Shown piece after piece: positions 14,007 to 25,849 of a DNA stretch of 57,619 nucleotides. The notes under the pieces were generated by a model. The model searched no databases. It was not told where the DNA came from and saw only the letters and a list, made by a program, of their open reading frames with translations. Numbering within the stretch: the first letter of the stretch is position 1; each line of letters opens with the position of its first letter. A program made the position numbers and the translations under genes. The stretch comes from Ophiocordyceps camponoti-saundersi (nom. inval.) (Eukaryota; Ascomycota; Sordariomycetes; Hypocreales; Ophiocordycipitaceae): contig PDHQ01000226.1 in the NCBI GenBank assembly GCA_003339415.1, forward strand, positions 1 to 57,619. The letters run 5' to 3'.

Positions 14007-14506
14007 AAAAAAATAACTATATTAGTTTTACTTATACTTTTATATTAAAATTTTTATAAAATTAAAATTACTTTATTTATAATAAGCTTAGTTATTAGTT
14101 AATTAAATATATAAATAATAAGCGTTAGAATTTTTAATACTTTTTCCTTACTTATTATAAATTTATAAGCTATAAGGTTAATTTTAAAGCGTATATTATA
14201 TATAATATTATTCTAATAACTTATATAAGTATTTAAGTATATAATTATTTAATAAAAAGGAAAAACTAGGCTGCTTAAGGGAAAACCCCTTACTTAATAT
14301 ATTTAGCTAGCTTATAAGCTAAATTTATTATATTAAAAAGCTTAATTATTATAAGAAATATCTAAAGTTATATTAGTTTTAAGTAAAAAGTACTTATACT
14401 TTCTATTATATATCTTATCTAAGTTTTAAATAATTTTAATATATATATTAATAAGTATTATAGCGAAAATAACTAAGCTACTTTATAATTATACTTTATT
14501 ATTAAA
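14007..14506 (+). pseudogene. Copia internal region, middle piece 1
   Basis: A 500-bp stretch between the LINE-1 right duplication and the inverted SINE. By position it continues the copia polyprotein between gag and integrase. Frames carry TAA/TAG only. I could not recognise a motif in it, so the call rests on its flanks. Confidence 0.45.
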
Positions 14507-14757
14507 TTATAGTTATTATTAAAAAGTTTTTAGTTTCTTAATAACTTATATTATTATAGCCCCTTAACTATACTTACCGTAAACTTAGTAAGGTTATTAC
14601 TCCTACTAAGGTTATACTAAGGTTAGACTATATTTTAGCTATATAGTTAAGGTTAAAAATACCTATACTTTTTACTAGATTTAAACTAACTACCTTGCTT
14701 ATAAGAGATTAATATCTCTAAGCGCTTAACTACTACGCTAAAAGGGCTAAAGCGTAT
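14507..14757 (-). mobile_element. tRNA-derived SINE, copy 2
   Basis: Reverse complement of the SINE at 2846-3094 over its whole length. The A box (seen as GCGCTTAACTA) is at 14722-14732 and the B box (AGATTTAAACT) at 14677-14687, at the same spacing as in copy 1. It sits inside the copia element. I found no convincing target duplication because the flanks are low-complexity. Confidence 0.72.
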
Positions 14758-16480
14758 ATTACTAACTTTTAAAAAGTTAAAATAATATTAAAAGATAATA
14801 TTAATAATAATTAGGTACTTTTAACTTTTAAACTTATTAAAACGCTATATTATATATTAATATTTATATAATTTATATATATTTTAAATACTTCCTAAAT
14901 TATAAAAGTTAATAAAACGCCTTTTATATCCCCTTATATAGCTAAAATACTTTACTAATTAATATACTTATATTTTCTAACTAGTAATAATCTTTATAAG
15001 CTAACGCTTATTATTACTTTTATTACTTAGTTTAGAATAATAAACTGCTACTTATAGATAACTTTTTAAAGTATTTTAATTAATATTAATATAATATTTA
15101 TATTAATATTAAGCTAATCTTAGTTTAAAGCCTTATAAGCTTTAATATTATTATTTTATCTTAACGATTTTTCCGCTAGCTAAGTTAATATTAAGTTTAG
15201 AAAAGGATAAATTATTACTTTTTTTAGCTTTACTATTATTAAAACCCTAGTTAGAAATATTACCTTTTATATTCTGCCTAAATAAATATTATTTTCTCTA
15301 TATCTTATAAATATAAACTAATTTAAAATATTTTTTTATAATATTTCTAACTATTTCATTTATAAAATAATTAAAATCTTAGTTACTTATATATAAGGCT
15401 ATTTTTAGTTTTTCTTTTTACTATTTAAAGAGGCTATATTATACCTAATAAAATATAAAATCTAGTAAATTTATAAATAATTTAAATACCTAAGTATATT
15501 TTAACTTTATTAGCTTTTTACTAAAGCTAGCTATAATATTAATATAAAGGCTATTAAGGCTATATTTAAAGTTTATTAATAATATTAACTTATAAGTATA
15601 GTATTTTAATAATTTAAGTTTCGTTTAAAAAATAATAAAGATTTAAACTTTAAGGTTATTATAGATATCTTATATATTAACTAATATCTTCTCTTTTATA
15701 TAATTAATTAAGCTATAGCTTTCTAAGCTATTTATTTCTTATTATCTCTCTTTACTAAAAATATATAAAATACCTTAAGGTTAATAGTAATTAATATTTA
15801 CCTTAAGCTTTTTAATTTTATTTATTATAACGCTAGTAAGAATTTTAACTTTTAGGAATTTTAATTTAAAGCTAGTATTTTTAAAATTATATATGTTTAG
15901 ACTTAAATATATTAATTAGTTAGAAAGGTTAAATAATATTATACTTTATTTTAATAAATATATAAGGTAATCTTAAATAAACTCTACCTTATAATTAAGT
16001 ATAACTTAATTTTATAAATAGCTATAAAAGCTATTAATAATATTATAAGACTTAAGAAACTTATCCTTATACTTTTTATTTTTTAGGTATATTTATAAGT
16101 TTACTTAAATTTTATTTTAACCTTTTCTACTCTTAAACGCGCTATTATTATCTAAAAAGCTATAGCTAAATTATAAAAATATTACGCTTAATAAATATTT
16201 ATAACGCTTTATTTATAAAAAATAAGCTTAATATATTTAATATTCTAAAATTACTTATTAATAGCTAAGTTTATATATAAAAAAAACTTAATAAATAAAT
16301 AAGCTTATATACCTTATTTATAATTATTAATTATAATATTATTATTAACCTCTTTTATAAACTATAAACTTTTTATTTAATATATATTTAGCTATTTTTT
16401 TATCTTTATATAAAGGCCTTAAATTAAGTTTAGCCTAAGATCCCCTAAAAGCTAAATTAATTCTTTTTTCTCTTTAAACT
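14758..16480 (+). pseudogene. Copia integrase and linker relic
   Basis: The + strand frame reads as a fungal Ty1/copia integrase with RIP changes. The GKVERYH-like motif preceding the last catalytic region lies at about 15920-15955. The AVKAIND-like helix followed by 'GL.PTLLVFG.YP' is at about 16020-16100. The linker with the 'RKAMAE..K.HA' pattern is at about 16140-16200. The enzyme inserted element cDNA into the genome. Stops are TAA/TAG at former Gln and Trp codons. It continues directly into the RT domain. Confidence 0.8.
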
Positions 16481-16499
16481 ACGCCTTACCTAAGAATTA

Positions 16500-17480
16500 C
16501 TATATATATTCCTTAGAATTTTACTTTTAATAATATAGTTATAATATAAAAGGAGAAAGATAATTTTATATTTTCGCTTTAGCTATAATCTAAAGGAAAG
16601 ATTATTATTTTTAGCTAACTTTTTAAAGCTTTAAATACTTAAAAGATTAATAACCTTATTAGCTAAAATATTTTCTTTTTTAAAAAATATAACCTTAAGA
16701 AATATTATAAAATATATATTTTTTATACTTAAATAGTTTATAAAATTAAAAAGATTAGAATAAATTACTTATATAAAAAGTTATATTTTATTATTATAAG
16801 CTATAGCGATAAAAGTAAAGGTAATATTTTTACTTAGTTTTTAATAATTTAATATATTAGCTAATAATTAATATTAGCTTTTACCCTTATTAAAATCTAA
16901 GTAAGTTTTAAGTTTTTTTTATAAAATATTATATAAATATATTTATAATCTTACTCTAATCTTAAGTATATTATTATTATTACCTTATTTATAAAGAGAA
17001 AATATTAATACTTTTATAATATTATTATTTATATTATTAAGCCTTTATATAAAATTATAAAAGCTAAAGTTTACTAGTTTTATATTTACTAAGATTATTA
17101 TCTTTAATAATTATAAATATAAATATTAATATTTAATTTTTATTTTCTTATAAAGTATAATAACTATACTTATCTTAATATTATTAACTTATAAATTAAT
17201 AATGTTTTAATACTTAATATTAAGGATTTTAAACGCTTAAAAGATAACCGTATAATTATTACTAAGTTTTATATTAAGCTTAGGATTATATTTATAGTAA
17301 GTTTAACTACGGATTTTAATAAATCTTAGATTAATATCCGCTTAACTTTAATTTACTTTTAATAAAAAGGCTAACTTATTAAAATTTACCTAATTAACCC
17401 TTTTACTTTAAACTTTATATAATAATATTTTAAATAGTATATTAAAAGCGTATATATTACCTTAATTTATTAATTAAAAG
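16500..17480 (+). pseudogene. Copia reverse transcriptase relic
   Basis: Reads as a fungal copia RT: an 'FLRDITQAYVQS'-like motif at about 16915-16970, a 'KPLYGIPEAG'-like motif at 17040-17082, and the catalytic 'LQTDDVL' region at 17189-17209. There both Asp codons are now AAT (Asn) at 17198-17203, so the polymerase would be inactive even without stops. The frame fades at about 17480, where a foreign block begins. The RNase H part resumes at about 25850. Confidence 0.88.
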
Positions 17481-17984
17481 CTATATATTAATATACGCTT
17501 ATATATATAATTTACTAGTAAGCGTATATACTAAGTTAGCTACTAGATATAGTATATAAAAGAAGGAGATAAGCTAGCTACTAATCGTAAGATTATAAAA
17601 TAGCTATTATAAAAAGTATAAGTATAAGTAAGAGTTTTTTAAGAATTAAAATAATAACTATAAAAGAATTTAAATTATAACTTAAAGGAATATTAAGCTA
17701 ATTATATAGCTAAGAGCTTAAGGAAGATTTCTTAATATAATCTTAAAAGTATTTACCTAAGGGGATTTTATAGTAATTTTTATATATATTAGTAAAACAG
17801 AGATTTCTTAGTATATAGTAATTTCCTAATATATAGGGATTTCTTAGTAAAATCTAAAGATTTTTAAAAATATATTTTAATACTAAATCTAGTAAGAAAT
17901 CTTAGTAAAATCTTAAGAGTTATTATAAAGAAATCTTAAAAGGAAACCCTAATAATTTCCTAAGTATAAAGGTTATTACGGCCG
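17481..17984. other. Unassigned AT-rich block left of gypsy-2
   Basis: Not copia. It contains repeated short motifs such as AAATCTTAGTAAAATC and AGTAATTTCCTAATATAT (about 17790-17950). Similar motifs occur inside the gypsy-2 LTR and to the right of it (23992-24060). It could be a decayed extra LTR, or the host element into which gypsy-2 inserted. No coding signal was recognised. Confidence 0.5.
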
Positions 17985-18342
17985 TGAAATACGTTAACTA
18001 AATAATAGTATTAGCACTATAAATAAAGATTCTAAGCTAAGGAGAAGGGAAAGAAAAGAGGAAAACTCCCGTAGGCGAAATCTTAGTAAAATATATAAAG
18101 GCACGTGCTAGTAGAGATAGGAGAGGGTAAGGGGAAATCTTAGTAAAAGGTTAACTCTATTTCCAGGTAATTTCCCCCTAAGGTTTTCTTAAAAATTTTA
18201 CGATAAGGTTTCTAAGGTTACGTAACTATAGTTAGAAATCCTCGGAAATTACCGTAAAATATTTAAAGGAAATTTATTAGAAATCCTCGGAAATTACTAT
18301 AAAATATTTAAAGGAAATCCTTATAATTACTAGCGCGTAATA
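17985..18342 (-). repeat. Gypsy-2 3' LTR
   Basis: 358 bp, direct copy of 23634-23991. Its ends are TG...TA on the + strand (CA to TA by RIP). It holds an internal tandem duplication with period 45 bp: GAAATCCTCGGAAATTAC starts at 18235 and at 18280. A polypurine tract, read on the + strand as TTACCCCCTAATAAAGG, lies just inside at 18343-18359. Confidence 0.92.
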
Positions 18343-18689
18343 TTACCCCCTAATAAAGGTTTTAATATACTTATTAAAATTAGTAATAGCGATTATATAG
18401 CTAGGTGCCCGGGGAAATAGCCGTATTATCTTAGTTATTATCTTAATATTTATAATCCGTAGCGGTAGCTTTAACTTAGTGCTAAAGATTAATAAGCGGA
18501 CCGGCGGTATTTAAGAAATAGTCGTAGAATTCTTTAAGAGCTATAAGCGTATAATAGAAATTCCTAGCTAAATATTATATCTTATTTAAATTATAACTAT
18601 ATTAGTAAACTTAATATTCTAACTAATAACGCTATCTAGTAACTTAAAACTAAAAGATTTACTTAACCTCTTATTTTAATATACTATTA

Positions 18690-19900
18690 ATATTTTCTAG
18701 CTCGGCGGGAGATATCTCCTACCTTAATAGCGGATTTATAGCGGCTTTCTAAAAGCGGTTAGTATAAAATAAGTTTATTATCTAATAACTATCTAGTAAG
18801 TTAAGGATATAACTATAGCCTTATTCCTTAATAACCGTAAAAGGTCCTAATTATTATATATTTAGGTATATTATAAGTATAGTTATAAAGAAGCCCTTAT
18901 AGCTAAGGAATACCTTATTACTAACTACGAAGTTTACTAAGTAACGCTTTCTATTTACTTACGTTTCCTACTTATAGCGAGCTTTCTCGATAGCGGCTTA
19001 AGCTTACTATTATATTTCCTACGCGCGGGCAATAAGTTTACGGGCCGTGGTAATCGGGCTTAAAGTAATTAAGGGATTTAGGGGACTAGCTACTAAGAGG
19101 GGGTTCTATATATCCTTACTAAAAGTAACTATAAGCGGTGCTATACTAATTAAAGCGTGCTACGAGGAGTTATACGTAAAGTTTAGTATAGGAAAAAAGG
19201 CACTCTAATCGTCCTAATATTTATTCGTATAGAACTATAGCTTTTAGTTTAAGTATTAATTAGTTACCTTTATATTTCCTTATATTTATAAGTATAAGGT
19301 ATTATTATAGCGATACTTAATATTAGTTAACTAATTAATTTTACTAAGAAATCTCGAGATAAATAAGCTAGTATTATTAGTAATTTATATATCCGGTATA
19401 CCGAAAAAATAATAAAGGTATTAGAAATAGTATCTAGTAAGCACCTTTACTATATCGTTCTTCTTACTTAATAATATAGCGATAATCTAGCTTAGCTTAT
19501 AAATAAAAGTTTAAATATAGTTATACTTAAAATAGTCTACTAATATAGCTTTCTTATCGTAAGTTATATACTCTTATATAGAAATTAGAATAAGTAAAAG
19601 GTATAGTAAGCTTAGGGTTTTATCCCTTAAAATTTTATTTCTCTAATACTTATAATAATTATAAATATATCGACGGATATCTTACTTTATTCTAAGCTAA
19701 TAATAATCTTACTAAAATATTTAAGTAATCTTATTCTAGCTACTATAAGCGAAAATAGCTAGCTTATATATATTCCGAATTAAGGTAATATAAAGGAAAA
19801 GCTATTTCTAACTATTTTATTTAGGAATAACTAGAAAATTACCGTAAAATTTAAGATCCTAGCTTACGTTCTCCTTTTAGATTAATTATACTAATTTTGC
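18690..19900 (-). pseudogene. Gypsy-2 integrase relic
   Basis: On the - strand, FGIPD at about 19389-19407 begins the segment with the second catalytic Asp; the Asp of 'SDN' reads as Asn. It continues with a 'YTNKYQDDWS..LPILNFTYN'-like stretch (near 19160-19220) and an 'NPLLRQE'-like C-terminus near 18700, where gypsy proteins carry 'NPLPGQ'. This is a typical Ty3/gypsy integrase C-terminal half. Gln, Trp and Arg codons have become stops throughout. I saw no chromodomain before the LTR. Confidence 0.88.
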
Positions 19901-19949
19901 TTCTAATAGAGTAGAGTTTTCTCTAAGGCGGACTAAGGTAATTATAAAG

Positions 19950-20540
19950 GTTAGGGTCGGGATTTCGAATTTAAAGCTTTCCGGAGGAATTATTATAAAT
20001 ATCTTTTTCTTTTTCTTATAAGCTTTTATAATTAGAAGCTTAGCTATCTTACGCGAAAGGGTATTAGTAGCTATATTTAACTAGCTAAGTTAATATAAGA
20101 AATAGATATTAAATTAAATAAGGAAATTAAACTATCGAACTTAGCGAATAAAAAGTAATCTTTTTATTATAAAGTAAATTAAGGCCTTATAATCTATAAT
20201 TATATTAAACTTCTAACTAAGTAATTTCGGGTAAAAATACTTAAAGCTTTATATAATAGCGAGAAATTTATAGTCTTAGATTAGGTATATATATTCGGCT
20301 AAGTTTATTATTTTTAAGAAAAAGCTTATTAGCTTTTACGCTTAGTTATCTTATTATTACTAAAATATATTAGCGGTAGCGTTCTAAGAGGCGTTAGTTT
20401 TAAGCTAAGTTAGGAGTTTAAAATAAAAAAAAAGCGAGCACCGGGGCTTACGTAGCTAGTTTTTTTATCTTATTAAAAGCCTTTTTCTATTCTAATCTAA
20501 GCTTAAAAGTAATATCTTTTTTTAAGAGATAGTTTAGGGG
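19950..20540 (-). pseudogene. Gypsy-2 RNase H relic
   Basis: Follows the RT on the - strand. The segment beginning 'NYLLKKDITFK' then 'KAFN.IKKL' and 'APVLAFF' (about 20420-20540) matches the start of gypsy RNase H domains, which remove the RNA strand during cDNA synthesis. The rest is read only roughly because of dense stops. Confidence 0.75.
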
Positions 20541-21600
20541 TTCCGCGGTAATATTAGTATAATAATAAAAAATCCGGATAAAGTTATATAATCTTACGAA
20601 TAAATAGATAGCTTTATAATCCCGAAGATTTTTAAATTTCTAATCTTAGATCGCTTATACCTTATAAGGGTTTACGCTTATTTCTTAGCCCGCGTATAAT
20701 ATTATATTAAGGTAGTTAATTTTAGTAATATTAAACTTTAATTTCTAGATATCCCCTTATAAGTTTACTTAATATAAGCGCTAGATTATTTCTCGGTACT
20801 TTTTTTAATATTCCTCTTTTTTACTATTTAAGTAAATTAATATATTATTAGCGTATATACTTACGTAATAGTTAAGGAGATTATAAAGTTAAATATTAAT
20901 AAAATTCTAAAATTATATAAATTTTACCTTAAGGCTAAATAGAAAAATAAGCTAATAGAATATACTAAACTTTATATAGAAAGCTATAAGGTACTTAGAG
21001 TTAGGGTTAAGCTAGAGATAGTAAAACGCTTAAATAACGTTAATTTTCGAGAACCGTTTTACCTCCCGGTAGCTAAATATAATACCTTCTAAAAAAGGAG
21101 CGGGTAAGATCCGACTCTTTAAGTAGTTATTTATCTATTAGTAATTAATATAAAAGCGTTAAGCTATTAAGTATAGCTTTAGGGCGAAGAGAATAAAGGC
21201 GGCGTAAAGGCTAATATTTAGCTTAATAAAACTAATCTTAAGTAAATAATTAATAATCTCCTTTTCTAAAAGTAAGTATTTTATTAGTATTTTATAAAAA
21301 GGGGGTTTAGCTAAGTTTAGGGGCTTTTTAAGTTTTAAGGTTATATTATAGCTAAGCTAGGGATAAGCTAAAATATAAGCTTCCTTCTTATTAAAGAATC
21401 CTTTAAAGTGCGTAAAAGCTAGAGGAATTATATTATATACGTAAATAATATATTTAGGTTCTTTACCTCGAAAAAATAAGATTTCCTATCTTACGTATAT
21501 ATAGCTAGCTAAGCTTAGCTTTATAATTATAATTAGGTTATTATTATTATTTTCTAATTTTATAAATATTTAAAATATTAATAGGGTTATTTTTTCCTAT
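20541..21600 (-). pseudogene. Gypsy-2 reverse transcriptase relic
   Basis: The catalytic box reads YANNILIYLNSKKEE on the - strand at about 20815-20856, i.e. YADDILIY with both Asp codons turned to Asn. Downstream are a 'EISVNPYKV.AI'-like stretch and the LRDY connection (about 20600-20690). The upstream palm region extends to about 21600. It is inactivated by stops and by loss of both catalytic acids. Confidence 0.88.
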
Positions 21601-22199
21601 CGCGTATAGTAAGAGTCTTATTAGACTTAGCGGATAAGTTACTCTTTTAAAATATCTTTATCTATATTATTAGTATCTTAGTTATCTTTAGTCGGGGTTT
21701 AAGCTAGCTTTTTTTCCTTTACGGGCTATACGAAGTCCTTCTTTCTTTATAAGCGTTAGAGGATCTAATATTTATACTTATCTTAATAAAGAAGGCGGTT
21801 CCGGCGCTCGGTATTTACTTAGATAGCTAGGTTTAAATTTTCGTTAAAAAAGGGCTTCTTAAGTAATAAGATCGAAAGCGAGTACTTAGCAAGGGCGGGT
21901 AGGTTATTTAGCTAAACTAGTTTCTAAGCTACGTAGTTAAGTAATAACCTTTTCTTTACTATCTAAAATAAGCTAATAAAGAGATCTTAAGTATAGTTAG
22001 TTATTTAGTAAATTTCCTATAAAAAATACTATTTATTAATTATTAAAATAATAATTAAATACTTATAAACTAAGCTAGCTTAATAGCTTTAGAAATTAAT
22101 AAGGGGGATAAGATAAATAAGGATAAGCTTAGCGCTTAAGCGCTTTACTACTTACTTCGCGAAATAATAACTAACTAAGAGATAAGCGTTTACTCTAAT

Positions 22200-23400
22200 A
22201 TTATATAAGGTAAAAATATAAAAAGTTATATTATTAATTTAAACTTAACTATTAATAGTAAATAACTCTTCTATTTTCTATCTTATATACGATATTTTTA
22301 GGATTATTAAGGAGCTTTATAATAATCTTACTTTTTTCCTAAATTAAAGTTATTCGACTAAACGGAGTTAGGTAAAAGCGTTTAAACTTTATAAACTCTT
22401 CTTATTTTTTATTAGTCGGGGTAATCCTTAGCTATATAGCTTTTTTTTCTATAAATAAAATAGGTGCTATTTTCCTAATAGACTTTTTTCTTACTTTTAT
22501 TAAAAGCTTAGCTCTTCTAGCAAGAGGTTATAATTATAATCTTCTTTTACTTTTCTAAGGTAACTTTTTTACTTACTTAGCTTTTATAGGAAAACTCCTA
22601 ATAGGTTAACTCCTTCTTTTAGTAAAATACGGCGTTTTTTATATACTTGCAGAATTCCTTATATATTATATATAAATTTTTAGCTTTCGTAAGAAAGCTT
22701 AGGTTAAGATTAGCAGGTAAATAATCTTAAAGCGTATACTTAATCTAAGCTAAAGGAACTTAAGTTTTAGCTACGAGGTAGTTAAACTTCGTAAAAAACT
22801 CCTAAATTTCCTACTTACCTATTAATAAAAAGTTTAATTTATAAAGTTAGTTTATAGCCTTAGTAAATTTATTAGGATTTCTATAAGTAGACTTTAAGTA
22901 TTAAACTATTTTAGCTAATTTAGAAAAAAAGCGTTCTTTTAAGTTATATTAAGTTTCTAAGAGTTTATAAGCTTTCCTTTCTAACGCGTAAAATAATATA
23001 CTTATCTAATCTTACTTATTTTAAAAAGTTATCTTATTAAACCTTATCTTATCTTTTAGGTTTATAAGAAAAGTAATAAAATCCTCCTTTTTACCTAAAA
23101 ACTTACTTACCTCCTTATAGTAAATTTTCGTAAAGTTAAAATAAAAGGGGTTTAGCTATCTTACTAAGGCTATTAGCGTAAAAATATCCTAAGTAGCTTT
23201 TCTAATTAGGATAAATATTTTTTTATTTATACTAAATATAGTTAATATTTCTTAATAAGTTTTTTTTATATTTAAGTTTTAATCTTTCTAAGTTAACTAA
23301 TTTTAAAGTTTTATAATTTACGCTTATAATTACGCTATCTCCGTACGCTATTTTTATACTATAATCGTATTAGTAATATTTTAGGAAAAGGTAGCTATTA
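22200..23400 (-). pseudogene. Gypsy-2 gag relic
   Basis: The N-terminal part near 23040-23110 reads 'KFLGKKEDFITFLI', like the 'FNG..EDF..F' region of fungal gypsy Gag. A CCHC zinc knuckle is visible at about 22412-22465 as 'LFYL.KKSYIAKDYPD', the form expected from C-F-x-C-x4-H-x4-C after Cys and His became Tyr. Gag forms the virus-like particle and packages the RNA. A coiled-coil-like 'AQL.AQIIKL.N' lies upstream near 23290-23310. Confidence 0.72.
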
Positions 23401-23633
23401 TTATAATTTAATTTTCGCCGATATCTTATTTTATTATAAAGTTAGGCGTCTCCGAGGCGAGTTTCCTTAATCGCCTAAGAGTTTATTTAAGGGCTTTAGA
23501 TATATATCTTAAAGCTAGTTATAGTTTAAGTTATATATAAGTTTTTTTCTATCTTATATAAGGACGTGAAAATAAGGTGCAGGTTTCTTAATTACTTACT
23601 AGCGAATTTAAGCTTAGAATAGTATTATAGCTA

Positions 23634-23991
23634 TAAAATATATTAATTAAATAATAATATTAGCACTATAAATAAAGATTCTAAGCTAAGGAGAAGGGAA
23701 AGAAAAAAGGAAAACTCCCGTAAGCGAAATCTTAGTAAAATATATAAAAGTATATATTAGTAAAGATAGGAGAGGGTAAGGGGAAATCTTAGTAAAAAGT
23801 TAACTTTATTTCCGGGTAATTTCCCCCTAAGGTTTTCCTAAGGATTTTACGATAAGGTTTCCGAGGTTACGTAACTATAGTTAGAAATCCTCGGAAATTA
23901 CCGTAAAATATCTAGAGGAAATCTATCGGAAATCCTCGGAAATTACTATAAAATGTTTAGAGGAAATCCTTATAATTACTAGCGCGTAATA
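23634..23991 (-). repeat. Gypsy-2 5' LTR
   Basis: 358 bp, the direct partner of 17985-18342, with the same 45-bp internal duplication (23884 and 23929). On the - strand the element's internal sequence begins after 23634 with TAGCTATAATACTATTC, the likely primer-binding region, not assigned to a tRNA. Confidence 0.92.
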
Positions 23992-24483
23992 AAAGTAATA
24001 AAGTTTCTAAGGGAAATCTAAGTAAAATCCTAAAAGGGGAAATTCTAATAAAATATTATAAGAGGTTAGGTAATTTATAAGAGTATTATTATATATCTTA
24101 TATTATATATAATTTTTCTATTATTACTTAATATTAGTTTTTTAAAAAGAGAAATTATAAAAAGCTAAATAATAATAATAATAATAATAATAAAATTAAA
24201 ATTATAAATTATAATATATTCTTATATTTATTTATTTATTTATATGCTAAGGGCCTTTATAATATTTAAAGCTTTTATAATATAATAAGTAAAAAAAGTC
24301 CCTTAAAATAAAATAAAACCCCCTAACTATAAAAAGAAAGCTTACTATATACTTATATAAAAATATAATAATAATTAGTAATAATATAATATAATAAGCT
24401 TATTACTTAGGGGTAATCTTAAATAATATAAGAAAAATAAAATAAGGAGGGGAGTATAGAGAAAAGGAAAGTTTATAAGATAT

Positions 24484-24594
24484 AGGGCGGAAAAAGCGGG
24501 GCAGTATAGCGTAGCGCGGGGCGGTATAGGGCGGTACGGGGCGGTATAAGGCGGTATAAGGCGAGGTAATACAGCGCGGGGCGGAGGAAAGAAA
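24484..24594. repeat. GC-rich minisatellite, GGGCGGTATA-type
   Basis: At least seven imperfect units of about 10-11 bp (GGGCGGTATA, GGGCGGTAC, AAGGCGGTATA) in a row. It stands out as a G-rich strand island in a very AT-rich setting. Units vary, so it is probably old. Confidence 0.85.
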
Positions 24595-25479
24595 ATCTAA
24601 GGGGGGGTAGGGTAAAATAGTAAAATAGCCGTTTTATTATCTATTAGTAATTAGAGGGGGGGGCTATATCTTTTTCTTTTCTACCTCCTTTTTCCTTTCC
24701 TTTTTTTCTTTTTTTTATTATTTTTAAAAAAAGGTATATTTCTAACCCCTTTTTTTTAACTTTTCCTTTTAATTTTTATAATAAAAGGAAAATAATAAAA
24801 ATTATATAATTATATTAATAAAATAATAGCGATAAATATATTTAAAATTATTTATAATAAGCTTTATAACTTTTTTTATATTATATATATAACTTAGCTA
24901 GCTAATTATAAAATTTTATATTAAAAATAATAAGGTAAATAATATTATATAATATTAGCTATATATAAAGCTAATAAAATATATAAGCTTATAATTAGCT
25001 AATTATTTTAATTATATTAAAGCTTAATATAAATATTAGAAAGTAAGTAAAATTAAAAATTAAGGGTAAAGTTAAAATTAAAGCTTAGAGTACTAATTAA
25101 GTTATAAATATATTTAAAGAAATTATATATTATTATAATAAAAATAGCGCGGTATATTTGTAAAAAAGGGTAGCTAAGTAGCTTACTAATAAATATAAAA
25201 TAATATAAAATAAAATAAAATTTTAAATATAGCTAATAATAAATAATAATAAAAAATCTAAATTAACTTATATAATATATAAAAGCGAAATAGGATATTA
25301 AAGCTTTAATTTAATAAGATAATAATAATACCTTAAGTAAACGCTTTAGTAAGGTTAGCTATTTTAGTAGCTACTTTTAATATTACTCTTATTATTATAA
25401 TTATTAACGCTTTTCCTTAAAAGTCCTATATATTAATATTAATTTATTTTAGAATACTTAGCAGATAGATAATTATCGG

Positions 25480-25745
25480 TATAAGTAAAGTAAAAGGTAG
25501 GGAGGGGGGCGGAGCGATAATAATAATAGTAGCGGTAATAGATATAATAATTAGACCGTAAGCGGAGGTAATAGTAATAGTAGGTATAGAAAAGGAAGCG
25601 GAGGCGGTAGCGGGGGGCGTAGGGGCGGAGGCGCTAGTTTAGACGGCGACGGCTATAGCGATAACGGCAAAGTCCGTAGCAGAGGTAAAAGGGGCGATAA
25701 CGGCGGCGGCGGAGGTGCCCGCGATAACGATAACTATTACTATTA
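25480..25745 (+). other. GC-rich Gly-codon island
   Basis: About 265 bp at far higher GC than its surroundings, rich in GGC, GGA and GCG. One + strand frame reads as Gly/Ser/Asn/Asp-rich sequence (GGGGSGG-like) ending in Tyr codons. Low-complexity protein tails like this are common in fungal Gag or RNA-binding proteins. Equally it may be a decayed simple repeat. Confidence 0.5.
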
Positions 25746-25849
25746 CTACTAGCTATTATATTATTCTTACGGGAGTTTTAATTAGAGATACGCTTAAAGA
25801 TATAAGACTTTTAATCCGCTATATATAATATAATATATAATCTTAACTA

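Larger units (their letters stand above)
17985..23991 (-). mobile_element. Ty3/gypsy element 2 with both LTRs
   Basis: A 6.0-kb element with two direct LTRs of 358 bp each (17985-18342 and 23634-23991), coding on the - strand. Order 5' to 3': LTR, gag with a zinc-knuckle relic (about 22200-23400), RT (about 20540-21600), RNase H (about 19950-20540), integrase (about 18690-19900), polypurine tract, LTR. I found no matching 5-bp flank: GGCCG lies on the left and AAAGT on the right. The target duplication is therefore lost, or the ends came from recombination between copies. It lies within the block that splits the copia element. Confidence 0.9.
23992..25849. other. Low-complexity block between gypsy-2 and copia tail
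   Basis: About 1.9 kb with no recognised protein. It holds a (TAA)n tract at 24170-24194, a GC-rich minisatellite (24484-24594), a pyrimidine-rich tract (about 24664-24770) and a Gly-codon-rich GC island (about 25480-25745). It is probably part of the foreign insertion into copia, together with 17481-17984. It may be a mosaic of non-coding ends. Confidence 0.55.

Noticed and set aside
17790..17950. CRISPR-like array from the repeated AAATCTTAGTAAAATC motifs
   Set aside because: Spacing is irregular, units are degenerate, and they match motifs inside the adjacent gypsy-2 LTR.
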